64,000 nt of DNA from Ruoffia halotolerans (GTDB taxonomy: Bacteria > Bacillota > Bacilli > Lactobacillales > Aerococcaceae): the NCBI RefSeq assembly GCF_014049385.1, contig NZ_JACAOA010000010.1, forward strand, positions 17,116-81,115, written 5' to 3'. Of the stretch, positions 29,822 through 38,904 are shown piece by piece. Below the pieces are notes generated by a model, which was not told the DNA's origin, did not search any database, and worked only from the letters and a program-made list of their open reading frames with translations. Numbering within the stretch: the stretch's first letter is position 1; the number at the start of each line of letters is the position of its first letter. The position numbers and the translations under genes are program-made.

Positions 29822-31303
29822 ATGATTTCTTTATTGGGTGGTATTGCTTTACTAGTGATTGGGTATTTTACTTACGGAAAATTTATTGAAAAGAACTTTC
29901 AAATTGTTCCAGATCGTAAAACACCTGCGGAAGTATTAAAAGATGGCATGGATTTCGTGCCAATGTCTCGTTCGAAAAATGCCATTATTCAATTATTAAA
30001 TATTGCGGGGACAGGGCCAATTTTTGGTCCAATTATGGGAGCCCTCTATGGGCCAATCGCTTATGTATGGATTGTTGTCGGTTGTATCTTCGGGGGAGCC
30101 GTCCACGATTACATGATCGGTATGATTTCTTTACGTAATGATGGTGCTCACTTACCAGAGTTAGCCAGTCGTTACTTAGGTAAAAACTTCAAACATATCG
30201 TAAACCTATTCTCAATTGTATTACTCCTATTAGTAGGAACGGTATTCGTAACAACGCCAGCTAACTTAATTAGTAGTTTAACACCTGATTTCTTAACGAT
30301 TGGTATTATTACGTTACTTATCTTTGCTTACTATGTCATTTCGACGTTATTGCCGATTGATAAAGCAATGGGGAAAGTATATCCATACTTTGGAGCCATC
30401 TTAATTATTTCAACAATTGCGATTGGTTTAACATTAATCTTTGGAAACTACCAAATGCCAGAGTTAACTTTATCAACAATTCGTTTAGAAAACTATAACG
30501 GTGTACCAATGTTCCCAGCGATTTTCTTTACTATTTCATGTGGAGCATTATCAGGTTTCCATGCAACTCAATCACCAATGGTTTCTCGTACAACAACATC
30601 AGAATCCCAAGGTCGTTACATTTTCTATGGAATGATGATTGCAGAAGGTGTTATCGCAATGATTTGGGCATCGGCTTCAATGAGTTTATTCGATGCAGGA
30701 ACGTTAAGCGCCTTAATAAATTCAGGAACACCATCGGCAGTTGTGAACGAAGTATCACTGATGTTATTAGGTAATGTCTTTGGGACCTTAGCCATCTTTG
30801 GTGTGATTGTTCTTCCAATTTCATCGGGTCTATCAGCTTTCCGAAGCTTACGAGGAATTATCGCGGACTACATCAATGTGAAACAAGACACAACTAAGAA
30901 AGTCTTAATGTTAACTATTCCAATTTTCGTCGTATCATTCATGCTTACTTTAGTAGACTTCAATTTACTATGGCGCTACTTTAACTGGGCAAACCAAGTG
31001 ACAGCCGTAATTGCATTATTTGTTGCGACACGTTACTTAAGATTGAAAAATCGAAACTATATTGTTGCTCTAGTGCCAGGTGCCTTCATGTTATATGCCG
31101 TGCTAGTGTACATCTTAAGTGAGCCAATCGGCTTTAACCTAGGCTTAACACCAGTGACATATATTGTCGGTTTAGTCGTATCCGTGATTATCCTTTGGTA
31201 CTTAACGAAAGCAGGAACTAAACAGATCAGTACTCTGGACGAAAACTCAGAAATCGTTAACGACCACTTGCCAATTGGAACCTTCTCATCGGGGGAAGCG
31301 TAG
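29822..31303 (+). CDS. CstA-family transporter (carbon starvation / BtsT-like)
   Basis: A 493-residue membrane protein with many hydrophobic helices. The CstA signatures are present: PMSRSKNAIIQLLNIAGTGPIFGP, GGAVHDYMIGMISLRNDG, GALSGFHATQSPMVSRT and YFNWANQ. The frame is open from a GTG at 29813, but AAGGAG at 29808-29813 places the start at the ATG at 29822. E. coli relatives BtsT and CstA take up pyruvate or peptides and BtsT is controlled by a LytS/LytTR pair; the two-component genes and repeat immediately upstream suggest the same circuit here. Substrate inferred, not shown. Confidence 0.9.
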   Translation: MISLLGGIALLVIGYFTYGKFIEKNFQIVPDRKTPAEVLKDGMDFVPMSRSKNAIIQLLNIAGTGPIFGPIMGALYGPIAYVWIVVGCIFGGAVHDYMIGMISLRNDGAHLPELASRYLGKNFKHIVNLFSIVLLLLVGTVFVTTPANLISSLTPDFLTIGIITLLIFAYYVISTLLPIDKAMGKVYPYFGAILIISTIAIGLTLIFGNYQMPELTLSTIRLENYNGVPMFPAIFFTISCGALSGFHATQSPMVSRTTTSESQGRYIFYGMMIAEGVIAMIWASASMSLFDAGTLSALINSGTPSAVVNEVSLMLLGNVFGTLAIFGVIVLPISSGLSAFRSLRGIIADYINVKQDTTKKVLMLTIPIFVVSFMLTLVDFNLLWRYFNWANQVTAVIALFVATRYLRLKNRNYIVALVPGAFMLYAVLVYILSEPIGFNLGLTPVTYIVGLVVSVIILWYLTKAGTKQISTLDENSEIVNDHLPIGTFSSGEA

Positions 31304-31328
31304 ATAGTATATATTACAAACTCAAATA

Positions 31329-31412
31329 ACCTACTAACATTTTTAAAATGTGTAGTGACCCCCTAAATCCATGTCCGGATTCAGGGGGTCACTACAAATG
31401 TAGGTCTTTTTT
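31329..31412 (+). terminator. Large terminator hairpin after the CstA-family gene
   Basis: TGTAGTGACCCCCT (31351-31364) pairs with AGGGGGTCACTACA (31383-31396); outer bases ACCTAC (31329) and GTAGGT (31401) extend the stem, followed by CTTTTTTATTT. Unusually long and stable. Confidence 0.85.
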
Positions 31413-31430
31413 ATTTGGGTTTGGGGTTGT

Positions 31431-31586
31431 GGGGCGTCGTGAGTTGGCTCGACAGTCCGCAAATTCGTTTCCGTAGCGTCGTGAGTTGGCTCGACGGACC
31501 ACAAACCAGTTTCCGGAGTGTCGTGAGCTGGGACGACGCTACGCAAGCTCATTTTCGGACCGTCGTGGGAGTTTACGACACCTCGG
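31431..31586. repeat. Hairpin array A (42-bp family), 4 units
   Basis: Core half-sites (GCGTCGTG or variants) start at 31434, 31476, 31518 and 31560, each step exactly 42 bp. Each unit has GTCGTG, a short loop, the complement CGAC, three variable bases, CCGCA, and a 10-base AT-richer spacer. GC content is far above the flanks. The array begins with GGGGCGTCG, the left boundary shared by most copies, and lies 19 bp after the CstA-gene terminator. Very close in sequence to array B. Confidence 0.85.
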
Positions 31587-31620
31587 AGACTCACCTTTGA
31601 ATGAATATTAATAAAATAAA

Positions 31621-31659
31621 AACGAACTATATGTCTATTAGACGTATAGTTCGTTTTTT
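31621..31659. terminator. Bidirectional terminator right of array A
   Basis: AACGAACTATATGTC (31621-31635) pairs with GACGTATAGTTCGTT (31641-31655), T-run to 31659, and an A/T-run on the other side. Together with the terminator at 31329 it isolates array A from its neighbours. Confidence 0.85.
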
Positions 31660-31723
31660 ATCACATATATTTTGGGTTAAAAACATAAAATAGTAAAAGT
31701 GCATTGTGAAATTCTGCAAGGTG

Positions 31724-31819
31724 TTTACAATGGGAATCGATATTATTTACATAAACTTTACATAAAAAGATAAAAATTTACTTGAGATTTACGATAAATT
31801 TACAATAGGTTGTTAATAT
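31724..31819 (+). promoter_or_regulatory. Predicted PhoP boxes and promoter of the organophosphate operon
   Basis: TTTACA at 31724, 31746 and 31757, then TTTACT at 31777, TTTACG at 31788 and TTTACA at 31799. Within each group the spacing is 11 or 22 bp. Direct TTTACA-like hexamers separated by 5 bp are the known PhoP target in Bacillus. The last triple ends 9 bp before a TAATAT -10 box (31814-31819), placing it over the -35 position. This predicts induction under phosphate limitation. Confidence 0.75.
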
Positions 31820-31849
31820 TAAAGCTGTAAAAAATTTAGGAGGAATATT

Positions 31850-32914
31850 ATGAAACTTAAAAAAGCGTTAGGGTTTATTACAGTTGCAGGGACAGTATTA
31901 TCAAGTTTAGGTTTATCTAGTTTAACGTCAAATGTGCAAGCTCAAGATATGAAAGAAGTCGTAGTTTACTCAAATTCTTTATCTGATTCTCGTGAAGAAT
32001 GGATTGCTGAACGTGCAGAAGAAGCTGGATTTTCTTTAGAATTTGTAGCTGCTGGAGGAGGAGAAATCCTTAACCGTTTATTAGCAGAAAAAAATGCACC
32101 ACAAGCTGATGTAACATTCGGTATGGATGAAGCAAGTTTTGCACAATTAACTGAAGAGCAAATATTATTAGAGTATGTTCCTACTTGGGTAGAAACAATC
32201 CCAGAAGAAGCAAATATTGGTAATGGTTTCTACCATCCATTAGTAGAGCAACGTATCTTCATGATTTATAACCCAGAATTTGTAAGTGAAGATCAAGTGC
32301 CTTCTAATTGGCAAGACTTAGCAGCAAATCCTGATTTACAAGGAAAATACATGGTTCCCAACGAATTAGGTGGAGGAACAAACCAAAAGGCAGTAATGAG
32401 TATTCTACTACAATACCAAGATGAGAATGGCGAATACAGTATCTCTGATGAAGGTTGGACACAAGTAGAAGAGTATTTAAATAACGGTTATATGACACCA
32501 GAAGGTGAAGACGCTTGGCAAAACTTTGCAGACGGAAAAACTGTTATGACATATACATCAACAAGTACTTTACCTTTAATGGAAGAACAATATGGATTTG
32601 AAGGAGTTATTGTAAACCCTGAGCAAGGTGTAATTACAATGCGTGAACAAATCGGTATCTTAGATAAAGGTGAAGATCATGACTACACTGCTGCACAAGA
32701 ATTTGTTGAGTGGTTCGGCGGAGATGAAATCCAAGCTGAGTGGGCACCTGAATTTGGTTCTCACCCATTAAACGAAGTGGCTTATGAAGCAACAACTGAT
32801 CGCGTCAAAGAAATTGTTGATGCAACAGAACCAATGGATGTTGATTGGGATTTCGTTCGTGAAAACATCAGTTCTTGGGTTGAAAAAATTGAATTAGAGT
32901 TAATGCCTCTATAA
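31850..32914 (+). CDS. ABC transporter substrate-binding protein (phosphonate/organophosphate type, predicted)
   Basis: A 354-residue family 1/iron-type periplasmic-fold binding protein. The signal peptide (KLKKALGFITVAGTVLSSLG) ends NVQAQD. As in the other binding protein of this window, no lipobox cysteine is present, so it should be released by signal peptidase I. The mature start EVVVYSNSLSDSREEWIAER and the GGGEILNRLLAEKNAPQADV segment resemble binding proteins for AEP, polyamines or iron. It leads an operon with predicted PhoP control and phosphodiesterase genes, so an organophosphate ligand is likely. ATG follows TTAGGAGG. Confidence 0.85.
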   Translation: MKLKKALGFITVAGTVLSSLGLSSLTSNVQAQDMKEVVVYSNSLSDSREEWIAERAEEAGFSLEFVAAGGGEILNRLLAEKNAPQADVTFGMDEASFAQLTEEQILLEYVPTWVETIPEEANIGNGFYHPLVEQRIFMIYNPEFVSEDQVPSNWQDLAANPDLQGKYMVPNELGGGTNQKAVMSILLQYQDENGEYSISDEGWTQVEEYLNNGYMTPEGEDAWQNFADGKTVMTYTSTSTLPLMEEQYGFEGVIVNPEQGVITMREQIGILDKGEDHDYTAAQEFVEWFGGDEIQAEWAPEFGSHPLNEVAYEATTDRVKEIVDATEPMDVDWDFVRENISSWVEKIELELMPL

Positions 32915-33030
32915 GTAGCGAAAGAATAAGGTAAGTAATTGTGAAGGCACAATTAGGAATGACTTATCAGTTTACTACGGTAATCTGACTATTATTATTT
33001 CCTAAAGTCTTAACAATCATAAAAGGTGTT

Positions 33031-33066
33031 GAGCGGAAGAAAATCATTCTTTCGCTCTTAATTTTT
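33031..33066 (+). terminator. Internal terminator/attenuator between binding protein and ATPase
   Basis: GAGCG-GAAGAA (33031-33041) pairs with TTCTT-CGCTC (to 33057), followed by TTAATTTTT. An upstream AGCGAAAGAAT at 32917-32927 is an exact complement of ATTCTTTCGCT (33047-33057) and could form a competing stem. The hairpin would lower ATPase and permease levels relative to the binding protein. Confidence 0.6.
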
Positions 33067-33081
33067 AGGGAGGATTTTTTC

Positions 33082-34113
33082 ATGATTGAAATCAAAAATT
33101 TAGAAATTAAGTATGATGATTTTGTAGCAATCGATAATATAAGTTTTACTATTGAAGAAGGTGAGTTTTTTACTTTGCTTGGACCTTCAGGATGTGGAAA
33201 GACGACAACACTACGTTCAATAGCAGGTTTTCTTACTCCCAGTCAAGGAGAAATTAAAATTCACGGAAATAATATTATTCCGATTCCAATTGAACAAAGA
33301 GACATAGGAATGGTATTTCAATCCTATGCGTTATTTCCTACGATGACAGTTTATGACAATATAGCATACGGGTTAAAGGTTGATAAGCTACCGAAACAAG
33401 AAATTCAAGTAAAAGTAGATGAGTTAGCAAAGCTAGTTGAACTAGATCAAAGTCACCTTCATAAGAATGTTTCTGAACTTTCAGGTGGACAACAGCAAAG
33501 AGTAGCCATTGCTCGTGCCTTAGCAAAAAATCCTAAAATTGTCTTATTTGATGAACCACTTTCAAATTTAGACGCTAAATTACGTAAACAATTAAGAAGT
33601 GAATTGAAACGAATCCAAAGTGAGACAGGGATGACAGCAATTTACGTGACACATGACCAAGAAGAAGCTCTTGAATTATCCGATCATATAGCAGTTTTTA
33701 ATAATGGAAAGATTGATCAAATAGGAACGCCAGAAGAAATCTATAATCAATCAAAAACGGAATTCGTTTGTAAATTTATTGGAGAAGCAAATATAGTTGG
33801 AAATGAGTTGATGTCTAAGATCAATGAACAGCTTAGTGAAAATCAACAGTTTGATTTATCAAAAAAACATTATATTCGGGAAGAAAAAATTAAATTGTGG
33901 CGCACTAATAACGAGAAAGATTCAGTAGCGTTAAAAGCGACAGTTTCTCATATACAATTTGCAGGAAAGTTTTTAACTTATACATTAAAAAGTTTTGGGA
34001 CCATTTTTAAAACGATTGAAAAGCAAGATGGGAATCAGACAGAATTTGCACAAGATGAAGTAACAATATTTATACATCCTAAAGATATTCTGGAGTACGA
34101 GGTGAGTTTATAA
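33082..34113 (+). CDS. ABC transporter ATPase (PhnT/FbpC/PotA-like)
   Basis: A 343-residue ATPase. Walker A GPSGCGKTT (about 36-44), Q-loop MVFQSYALFPTMTVYDN, signature [18 protein letters not shown], Walker B IVLFDEPLSNLDAKLR, VTHDQEEALELSD, and a C-terminal TOBE-like region (LKATVSHIQFAGKFLTYTL). ATG follows AGGGAGG. Its TAA shares one base with the ATG of the permease. With the fused permease it forms the core of the predicted organophosphate importer. Confidence 0.92.
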   Translation: MIEIKNLEIKYDDFVAIDNISFTIEEGEFFTLLGPSGCGKTTTLRSIAGFLTPSQGEIKIHGNNIIPIPIEQRDIGMVFQSYALFPTMTVYDNIAYGLKVDKLPKQEIQVKVDELAKLVELDQSHLHKNVSELSGGQQQRVAIARALAKNPKIVLFDEPLSNLDAKLRKQLRSELKRIQSETGMTAIYVTHDQEEALELSDHIAVFNNGKIDQIGTPEEIYNQSKTEFVCKFIGEANIVGNELMSKINEQLSENQQFDLSKKHYIREEKIKLWRTNNEKDSVALKATVSHIQFAGKFLTYTLKSFGTIFKTIEKQDGNQTEFAQDEVTIFIHPKDILEYEVSL

Positions 34114-35873
34114 TGGCATCAGTTACAAGAAAAAAGAATGTTTTACAGCGACTCCCAATGATATTGTTAATTCTATTTATATTATGGTTTTTATTAACTT
34201 TTTTATTTAATCCTGTATTTACGATAATGAAAGATACATTTTGGGTAGATCGACAGTTTACAACAGATGCGGTGTCGAAAATATTGCGTTCGAATAGGGC
34301 TTTAACAGCGGTTATGAACTCTGTGATTTTAGCAATTGTGTTAACTTTTACAATAAATATTGTAGGTACCTTTATTGTTTTGGTGACAGAATACTTTGAT
34401 ATAAAGGGAGCCGCTATTTTAAGAATTGGCTTTATGTCGACACTCGTTTTTTCGGGCTTAGTATTAAACAATGGTTATTTATATGTTTACGGACAGAATG
34501 GTATTTTAACAAAGTTACTGCTCTCAATTAATCCCAATCTTGATCCACAATGGTTTACGGGATTTCCAGCAGTAGTTTTCGTAATGACTTTTGCCTGTAC
34601 ATCAAATCACATGTTGTTTTTGAGAAATGCTGTAAAAGGATTGGATAGTAGTGTTATTGAAGCAGCAGAAAATTTAGGGAGTAGCCAGTGGCAAATATTA
34701 AAAAGTGTTGTCATTCCGATGTTGAAGCCTGTACTAATTACGCTGACAATCATGTCATTTCAAATTGGACTGAGTGCGATGTCAGCACCTCTAATGGTAG
34801 GTGGAAGTTTCCAAACAATTTCACCTCTAATATTGACATTTTCTCAACGCCCAGCTTCCCGTGACATCGCTGCTTTACTTTCACTAGTTTTAGGTTTAGC
34901 TCAGATCGTATTACTAATCGTGATGACATACAACGAAAAAAGAGGGAATTACTTATCAATTTCTAAAACAAAAACGAAACTAATAAAACAAAAAATTAAC
35001 AATCCAATATTAAATACTGTAGTTCATATAATTGCATATGTTCTGTTTATAATTTATGTTCTTCCTTTAATATTAGTAGTATTGTTTAGTTTTATGGATA
35101 CACAAGGAATTACACAATCAATACTATCGATGGACTTCTTTACATTAGAGCATTACCAAAGTATTTTGAGTGATGCAGGCAACTTACAACCTATATTAAC
35201 CAGTTTTACATTCTCTGGTATTGCGGCTGTTGCTTCTGTAGTCTTCATGTTAGTTATAGTCCGCTTAGTTATGACTCATCGAAAAAGTAATTTTTTCGAA
35301 GGTATTGAGTTAGCATTTTATATACCTTGGTTACTACCAGCATTACTAATCGCTCTAGGAGTAATTCTAGCTTACGATGAACCGTCTGCTTTGCTTTTTG
35401 GTAATTTAGTAGTCGGAACATGGTGGGTATTACCAGTTGTATATTTAATTATGATGCTACCCTCAACTTTAAGGTATTTGAAGAGTGCATACTACTCTTT
35501 CGATCAAAACCTAGAAGATGCCTCACGCGTACTTGGTTCATCAGGTTTCAGGACATTTTGGCAAGTAATATTTCCAGCTTTATTACCAACTGCCTTAGCC
35601 TTAATTGCTTTGAATTTTAACAGTTATTTAGCAGATTATGATTTATCCGTTTTCCTATATCAACCAGGGAGACCGACGCTAGGGATTGCCATTAGGGAAA
35701 ATGCAGCACCTGGAGCAAACGTTGATGCAGTTGCTGTAAACTTAGTTTACTCAGTGCTATTAATGGTTGTGAGTTCATTAGTACTTTACTTTGTTTATGG
35801 ACGAGGTACACAAGTTGGGGAGAAACGAAGTGGTTTCGTAAGAGCCTCGAATAGAAAACGAGGCAGAAAATGA
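34113..35873 (+). CDS. Fused double-domain ABC transporter permease
   Basis: A 586-residue permease carrying two binding-protein-dependent transport domains in one chain. The first EAA loop is VIEAAENLGSSQWQILKSVV near residue 180; the second is LEDASRVLGSSGFRTFWQVI near residue 470. About twelve membrane helices in total. This is the layout of iron, thiamine and AEP-type permeases (FbpB/PhnV-like). The start overlaps the ATPase stop (TAATG) and the end overlaps the next start (ATGA), so translation through the operon is tightly coupled. Confidence 0.92.
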   Translation: MASVTRKKNVLQRLPMILLILFILWFLLTFLFNPVFTIMKDTFWVDRQFTTDAVSKILRSNRALTAVMNSVILAIVLTFTINIVGTFIVLVTEYFDIKGAAILRIGFMSTLVFSGLVLNNGYLYVYGQNGILTKLLLSINPNLDPQWFTGFPAVVFVMTFACTSNHMLFLRNAVKGLDSSVIEAAENLGSSQWQILKSVVIPMLKPVLITLTIMSFQIGLSAMSAPLMVGGSFQTISPLILTFSQRPASRDIAALLSLVLGLAQIVLLIVMTYNEKRGNYLSISKTKTKLIKQKINNPILNTVVHIIAYVLFIIYVLPLILVVLFSFMDTQGITQSILSMDFFTLEHYQSILSDAGNLQPILTSFTFSGIAAVASVVFMLVIVRLVMTHRKSNFFEGIELAFYIPWLLPALLIALGVILAYDEPSALLFGNLVVGTWWVLPVVYLIMMLPSTLRYLKSAYYSFDQNLEDASRVLGSSGFRTFWQVIFPALLPTALALIALNFNSYLADYDLSVFLYQPGRPTLGIAIRENAAPGANVDAVAVNLVYSVLLMVVSSLVLYFVYGRGTQVGEKRSGFVRASNRKRGRK

Positions 35874-37717
35874 TAAATAATAGATTTCAATACCACTTAA
35901 ACAAGTATCCTTTTTTAATAATGTCTCATCGTGGCTTTTGGGGAGGCAATATTATTCAAAACACAACTCAATCTGCTCAATTAGCTTATGCAGCTGGAGC
36001 TGATATTGTAGAAATTGATATTTGTCGATCCAAAGATGGAATTTTTTATCTATTTCATGATGGTGAGGAGTTAGACTTATTAGGTATTAACAAGCCTTTT
36101 TGGGAATTTAATTCTGACTTTATAGATAGCGCTTCAGTGCTAAATTCATTAGGTAACCCATCAGGTTATCGAATACAAAGGTTGTCTGAATTTTTATCAT
36201 GGCTCCCGAATGATAGATTAGTTAATATTGATCGTTCATGGCATTATTGGGAAGATAAATCATTTTTTTCGCTGATACACAATTCTGGGAAAAGTAAATC
36301 TCTTTTACTCAAAAGTCCAGTCAATAATAGGTGGCTTACTTCATTCGAAAGAAACGCCGGTGATCTTGCTTTTATGCCAATTGTTAAAAGCCACGAAGAT
36401 GTAATAAGTGTATTAGGATATGACAATTTGAACACAGTTGGAATGGAATTAGTTGTAAAATCAGTCGATAGTGAATTATTAGATAAGAATTTTATTAAAA
36501 CACTCAAAAACCATGGGTTCTTTTTGATGGCAAATGCTGAGAAACTAGGTGAAAATTTCAATTTATTTGCCAACTTTGATGATGACATGGCATTACTTGA
36601 TTCATTAAATTCTGGTTGGGATGTATTTATTTCTTGGGACATCGATGTTATACAAACTGATTGGCCGAATTTCTTGACCGACTATCGGATTAAGATTGAA
36701 AAAAATGACAAATATTTGGAAGAACAAGAGAGTTTTAATGATTACAACGGCCTAGTTGATCCACAAAAGTTACGCCCACTACTTGGGGAAAGTTATAGCA
36801 ACCAAGCTGCTTTTAAATCAGTAGTTGATTTAGTGAACGAGTGGCAAATGAAAAGAGCATTAGCTGAGTTAACTAAACTGGAAAAGTCAGAAACGACAGC
36901 CATTGATGCATTAAGATTCAAAGCGGAAATATATTTTGTCTATGAAGCACATTCAACTTTAATGAAAGTTATTGATAAGCTTCTAGGGGTTGAACCAGAT
37001 GATTTACAAGCGCTTTGGTTAGGAGCAATTAGTCGACTAGCCAATAATGAACAAGAAGAAGCTCAAGTTTATATAGAAAAATTATTAAACTATCATCCAA
37101 AATGGGCTGAGAAGTTACAAAAATATTTAGAAATAATTTCTGAGTACTCAAACTTAAAGCATGTAGTTTCCGATTTAGAAAAATTAAACTCATTAGATGT
37201 GATTGCAATTTATGGATATGGATTAACTGATAAAGGAGAAATTCCACGTATTCTAGAAAATCGGCTCCTAAAAGGTTTGGAATTATCACAAGCTTTTCCT
37301 GAAGCAAAAGTGATAGTGAGTGGTGGTGCAGTCACAACACCGTTTAATGAAGCAGAAGCAATGACATCCTTTTTAATTGAACATGGTGTGTCTAAAGAGC
37401 GTATAATTATGGAGCCTTTAGCGAAAGATACCGTTGGAAATAGCGTTATGATAGCCCCAATATTAAAAGAATCACGTTTTGAAAACTGTAGTGTAGTTAC
37501 TTCGGTGACACATTTACCTCGAGCAATTATGAGTTTAATCGGAGCTTTAGATTCCGTAGATTATACTTTAGATATTTACGGCGCTTCAGCTGAAGAGATG
37601 ATAATTGATATACCACAAAATGAAAGACGCTTAACTTATAGTACTCTATTTAGAGCCTTGGACCTATATACTAAAAACGATTTGGAAAGTGTGAGATTTA
37701 ATGACAGTAACTTTTAA
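35870..37717 (+). CDS. Glycerophosphodiester phosphodiesterase-like domain fused to DUF218 (YdcF/SanA-like)
   Basis: A 615-residue two-domain protein. Residues 1-270 form a GDPD-type TIM barrel: MSHRGFWGG (HRG), NTTQSAQLAYAAGADIVEID and LFHDGEE hold the usual metal and catalytic residues. A helical, repeat-like linker follows (about 280-420). Residues 425-600 match DUF218: DVIAIYGYGLT, AKVIVSGGAVTTPFNEAEAM, LEHGV-like segment and EPLAKDTVGNSV. No signal peptide or transmembrane helix, so it should act in the cytoplasm on imported diesters. I know of no standard protein with this exact pairing. The start lies in the permease end (ATGA). Confidence 0.82.
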   Translation: MINNRFQYHLNKYPFLIMSHRGFWGGNIIQNTTQSAQLAYAAGADIVEIDICRSKDGIFYLFHDGEELDLLGINKPFWEFNSDFIDSASVLNSLGNPSGYRIQRLSEFLSWLPNDRLVNIDRSWHYWEDKSFFSLIHNSGKSKSLLLKSPVNNRWLTSFERNAGDLAFMPIVKSHEDVISVLGYDNLNTVGMELVVKSVDSELLDKNFIKTLKNHGFFLMANAEKLGENFNLFANFDDDMALLDSLNSGWDVFISWDIDVIQTDWPNFLTDYRIKIEKNDKYLEEQESFNDYNGLVDPQKLRPLLGESYSNQAAFKSVVDLVNEWQMKRALAELTKLEKSETTAIDALRFKAEIYFVYEAHSTLMKVIDKLLGVEPDDLQALWLGAISRLANNEQEEAQVYIEKLLNYHPKWAEKLQKYLEIISEYSNLKHVVSDLEKLNSLDVIAIYGYGLTDKGEIPRILENRLLKGLELSQAFPEAKVIVSGGAVTTPFNEAEAMTSFLIEHGVSKERIIMEPLAKDTVGNSVMIAPILKESRFENCSVVTSVTHLPRAIMSLIGALDSVDYTLDIYGASAEEMIIDIPQNERRLTYSTLFRALDLYTKNDLESVRFNDSNF

Positions 37718-38576
37718 TGAAGAAGGAAAATTTCGTATTGCTCAGGTAACGGATGTTCATTTAAATCATTATCCTTTTGATGACAATGATGAACAAATTT
37801 TATCTGATATATTTAATGCAATTCAACATATTAAACCGGATTTAATAATGATTACAGGAGATTTTAGTAATAGTTATAATAATCCAGAAGAACTTGGAAT
37901 AATGACTGGCTTTTTTGAATTTCTTAATAAGTTTGATATACCAAAGGCAATCACTTATGGAAATCATGATACAGAATTTGAATTGAGCCGACAGGACGCA
38001 GAAAAGTTGTTTAACAAAGTCGTTAAAAATAAAGTAATTCGAAAACATGAAAAAATAGTAGGAGATTTAACTCAATATGTCATTGAAGTTAATGATGCGA
38101 GAGGCTTTTTAAATCGCGTACTCTATGTAATGGATACTGGACATGTGGCTCCGGGCCCGATGAAGACTAATGATTGGATTTTACCAAATCAAGTAGAGTG
38201 GTTTAGAGAAGCAAGCAAGGAATATAAAGTGCTCAAAGATAATCTGTTATTTATTCATATTCCTATACCAGAATACTTGAGAGCAAAGGATCAAATTGTT
38301 AGTGGCACTTTATTGGAACCAAATCAATTGATATCAACAAGTCGAGTAAATACAGGGCTATTTTCTGAATTACTTTTTTCAGATCAAATATATGGAGTGT
38401 TTTGTGGACACAATCATTTGAACAACGCAGAACTGCTTTGGGAAGGAATTCATCTTTTCTATGGAATGTTTAGTGGTAAAGAAGAGAAGGCTGGGGATTT
38501 CCGTGGTATACGATATATAGATTTAGCTACTGATGATTCAGTTCAATCTGAATGTGTATTTTATAAAGATTTGTAA
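37701..38576 (+). CDS. Calcineurin-like metallophosphoesterase
   Basis: A 291-residue phosphoesterase. The five metal-binding blocks are present: VTDVHLN (DxH), ITGDFSN (GD), TYGNHDTEF (GNHD), FIHIPIPE (H) and CGHNHLNN (GHxH). No signal peptide. The start overlaps the preceding gene by 17 bp. As the last gene of the PhoP-box operon it probably releases phosphate from an imported or partly hydrolysed diester, together with the GDPD-DUF218 protein. Exact substrate unknown. Confidence 0.9.
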   Translation: MTVTFNEEGKFRIAQVTDVHLNHYPFDDNDEQILSDIFNAIQHIKPDLIMITGDFSNSYNNPEELGIMTGFFEFLNKFDIPKAITYGNHDTEFELSRQDAEKLFNKVVKNKVIRKHEKIVGDLTQYVIEVNDARGFLNRVLYVMDTGHVAPGPMKTNDWILPNQVEWFREASKEYKVLKDNLLFIHIPIPEYLRAKDQIVSGTLLEPNQLISTSRVNTGLFSELLFSDQIYGVFCGHNHLNNAELLWEGIHLFYGMFSGKEEKAGDFRGIRYIDLATDDSVQSECVFYKDL

Positions 38577-38582
38577 TAAGTG

Positions 38583-38607
38583 AGCCTGCTTTGTAGCAGG
38601 CTTTTTT
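38583..38607 (+). terminator. Terminator of the organophosphate operon
   Basis: AGCCTGCT (38583-38590) pairs with AGCAGGCT (38595-38602), then TTTTT. Confidence 0.92.
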
Positions 38608-38650
38608 CATTATAGAAATTTTGAATGAAAAGGGTAGTATTGTGGGTTGT

Positions 38651-38806
38651 GGGGCGTCGTGAGTTGGCGCGACAGTCCGCAAATTCGTTTCCGTAGCGTC
38701 GTGAGTTGGCGCGACGTACCGCAAATCAGTTTCCGGAGTGTCGTGAGTAAGCACTACGCTACGCAAGCTCATTTTCGGACCGTCGTGGGAGTTCACGACG
38801 CACCGC
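38651..38806. repeat. Hairpin array B (42-bp family), 4 units
   Basis: Cores at 38654, 38696, 38738 and 38780, exactly 42 bp apart. Order and spacer sequences follow array A almost base for base, including the preceding GGTTGTGGGG, so A and B are copies of one array rather than separate expansions. It lies 44 bp after a terminator and about 100 bp before the ribokinase start. Confidence 0.85.
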
Positions 38807-38904
38807 ACCAAGTCGTCATATTCTATTTTCCGAGGCACTGGGCGTATATTTTTCCGCAATACTTGGTATAATAGGTATAAAATGCAATTTAGAGAGGTTT
38901 TTAT

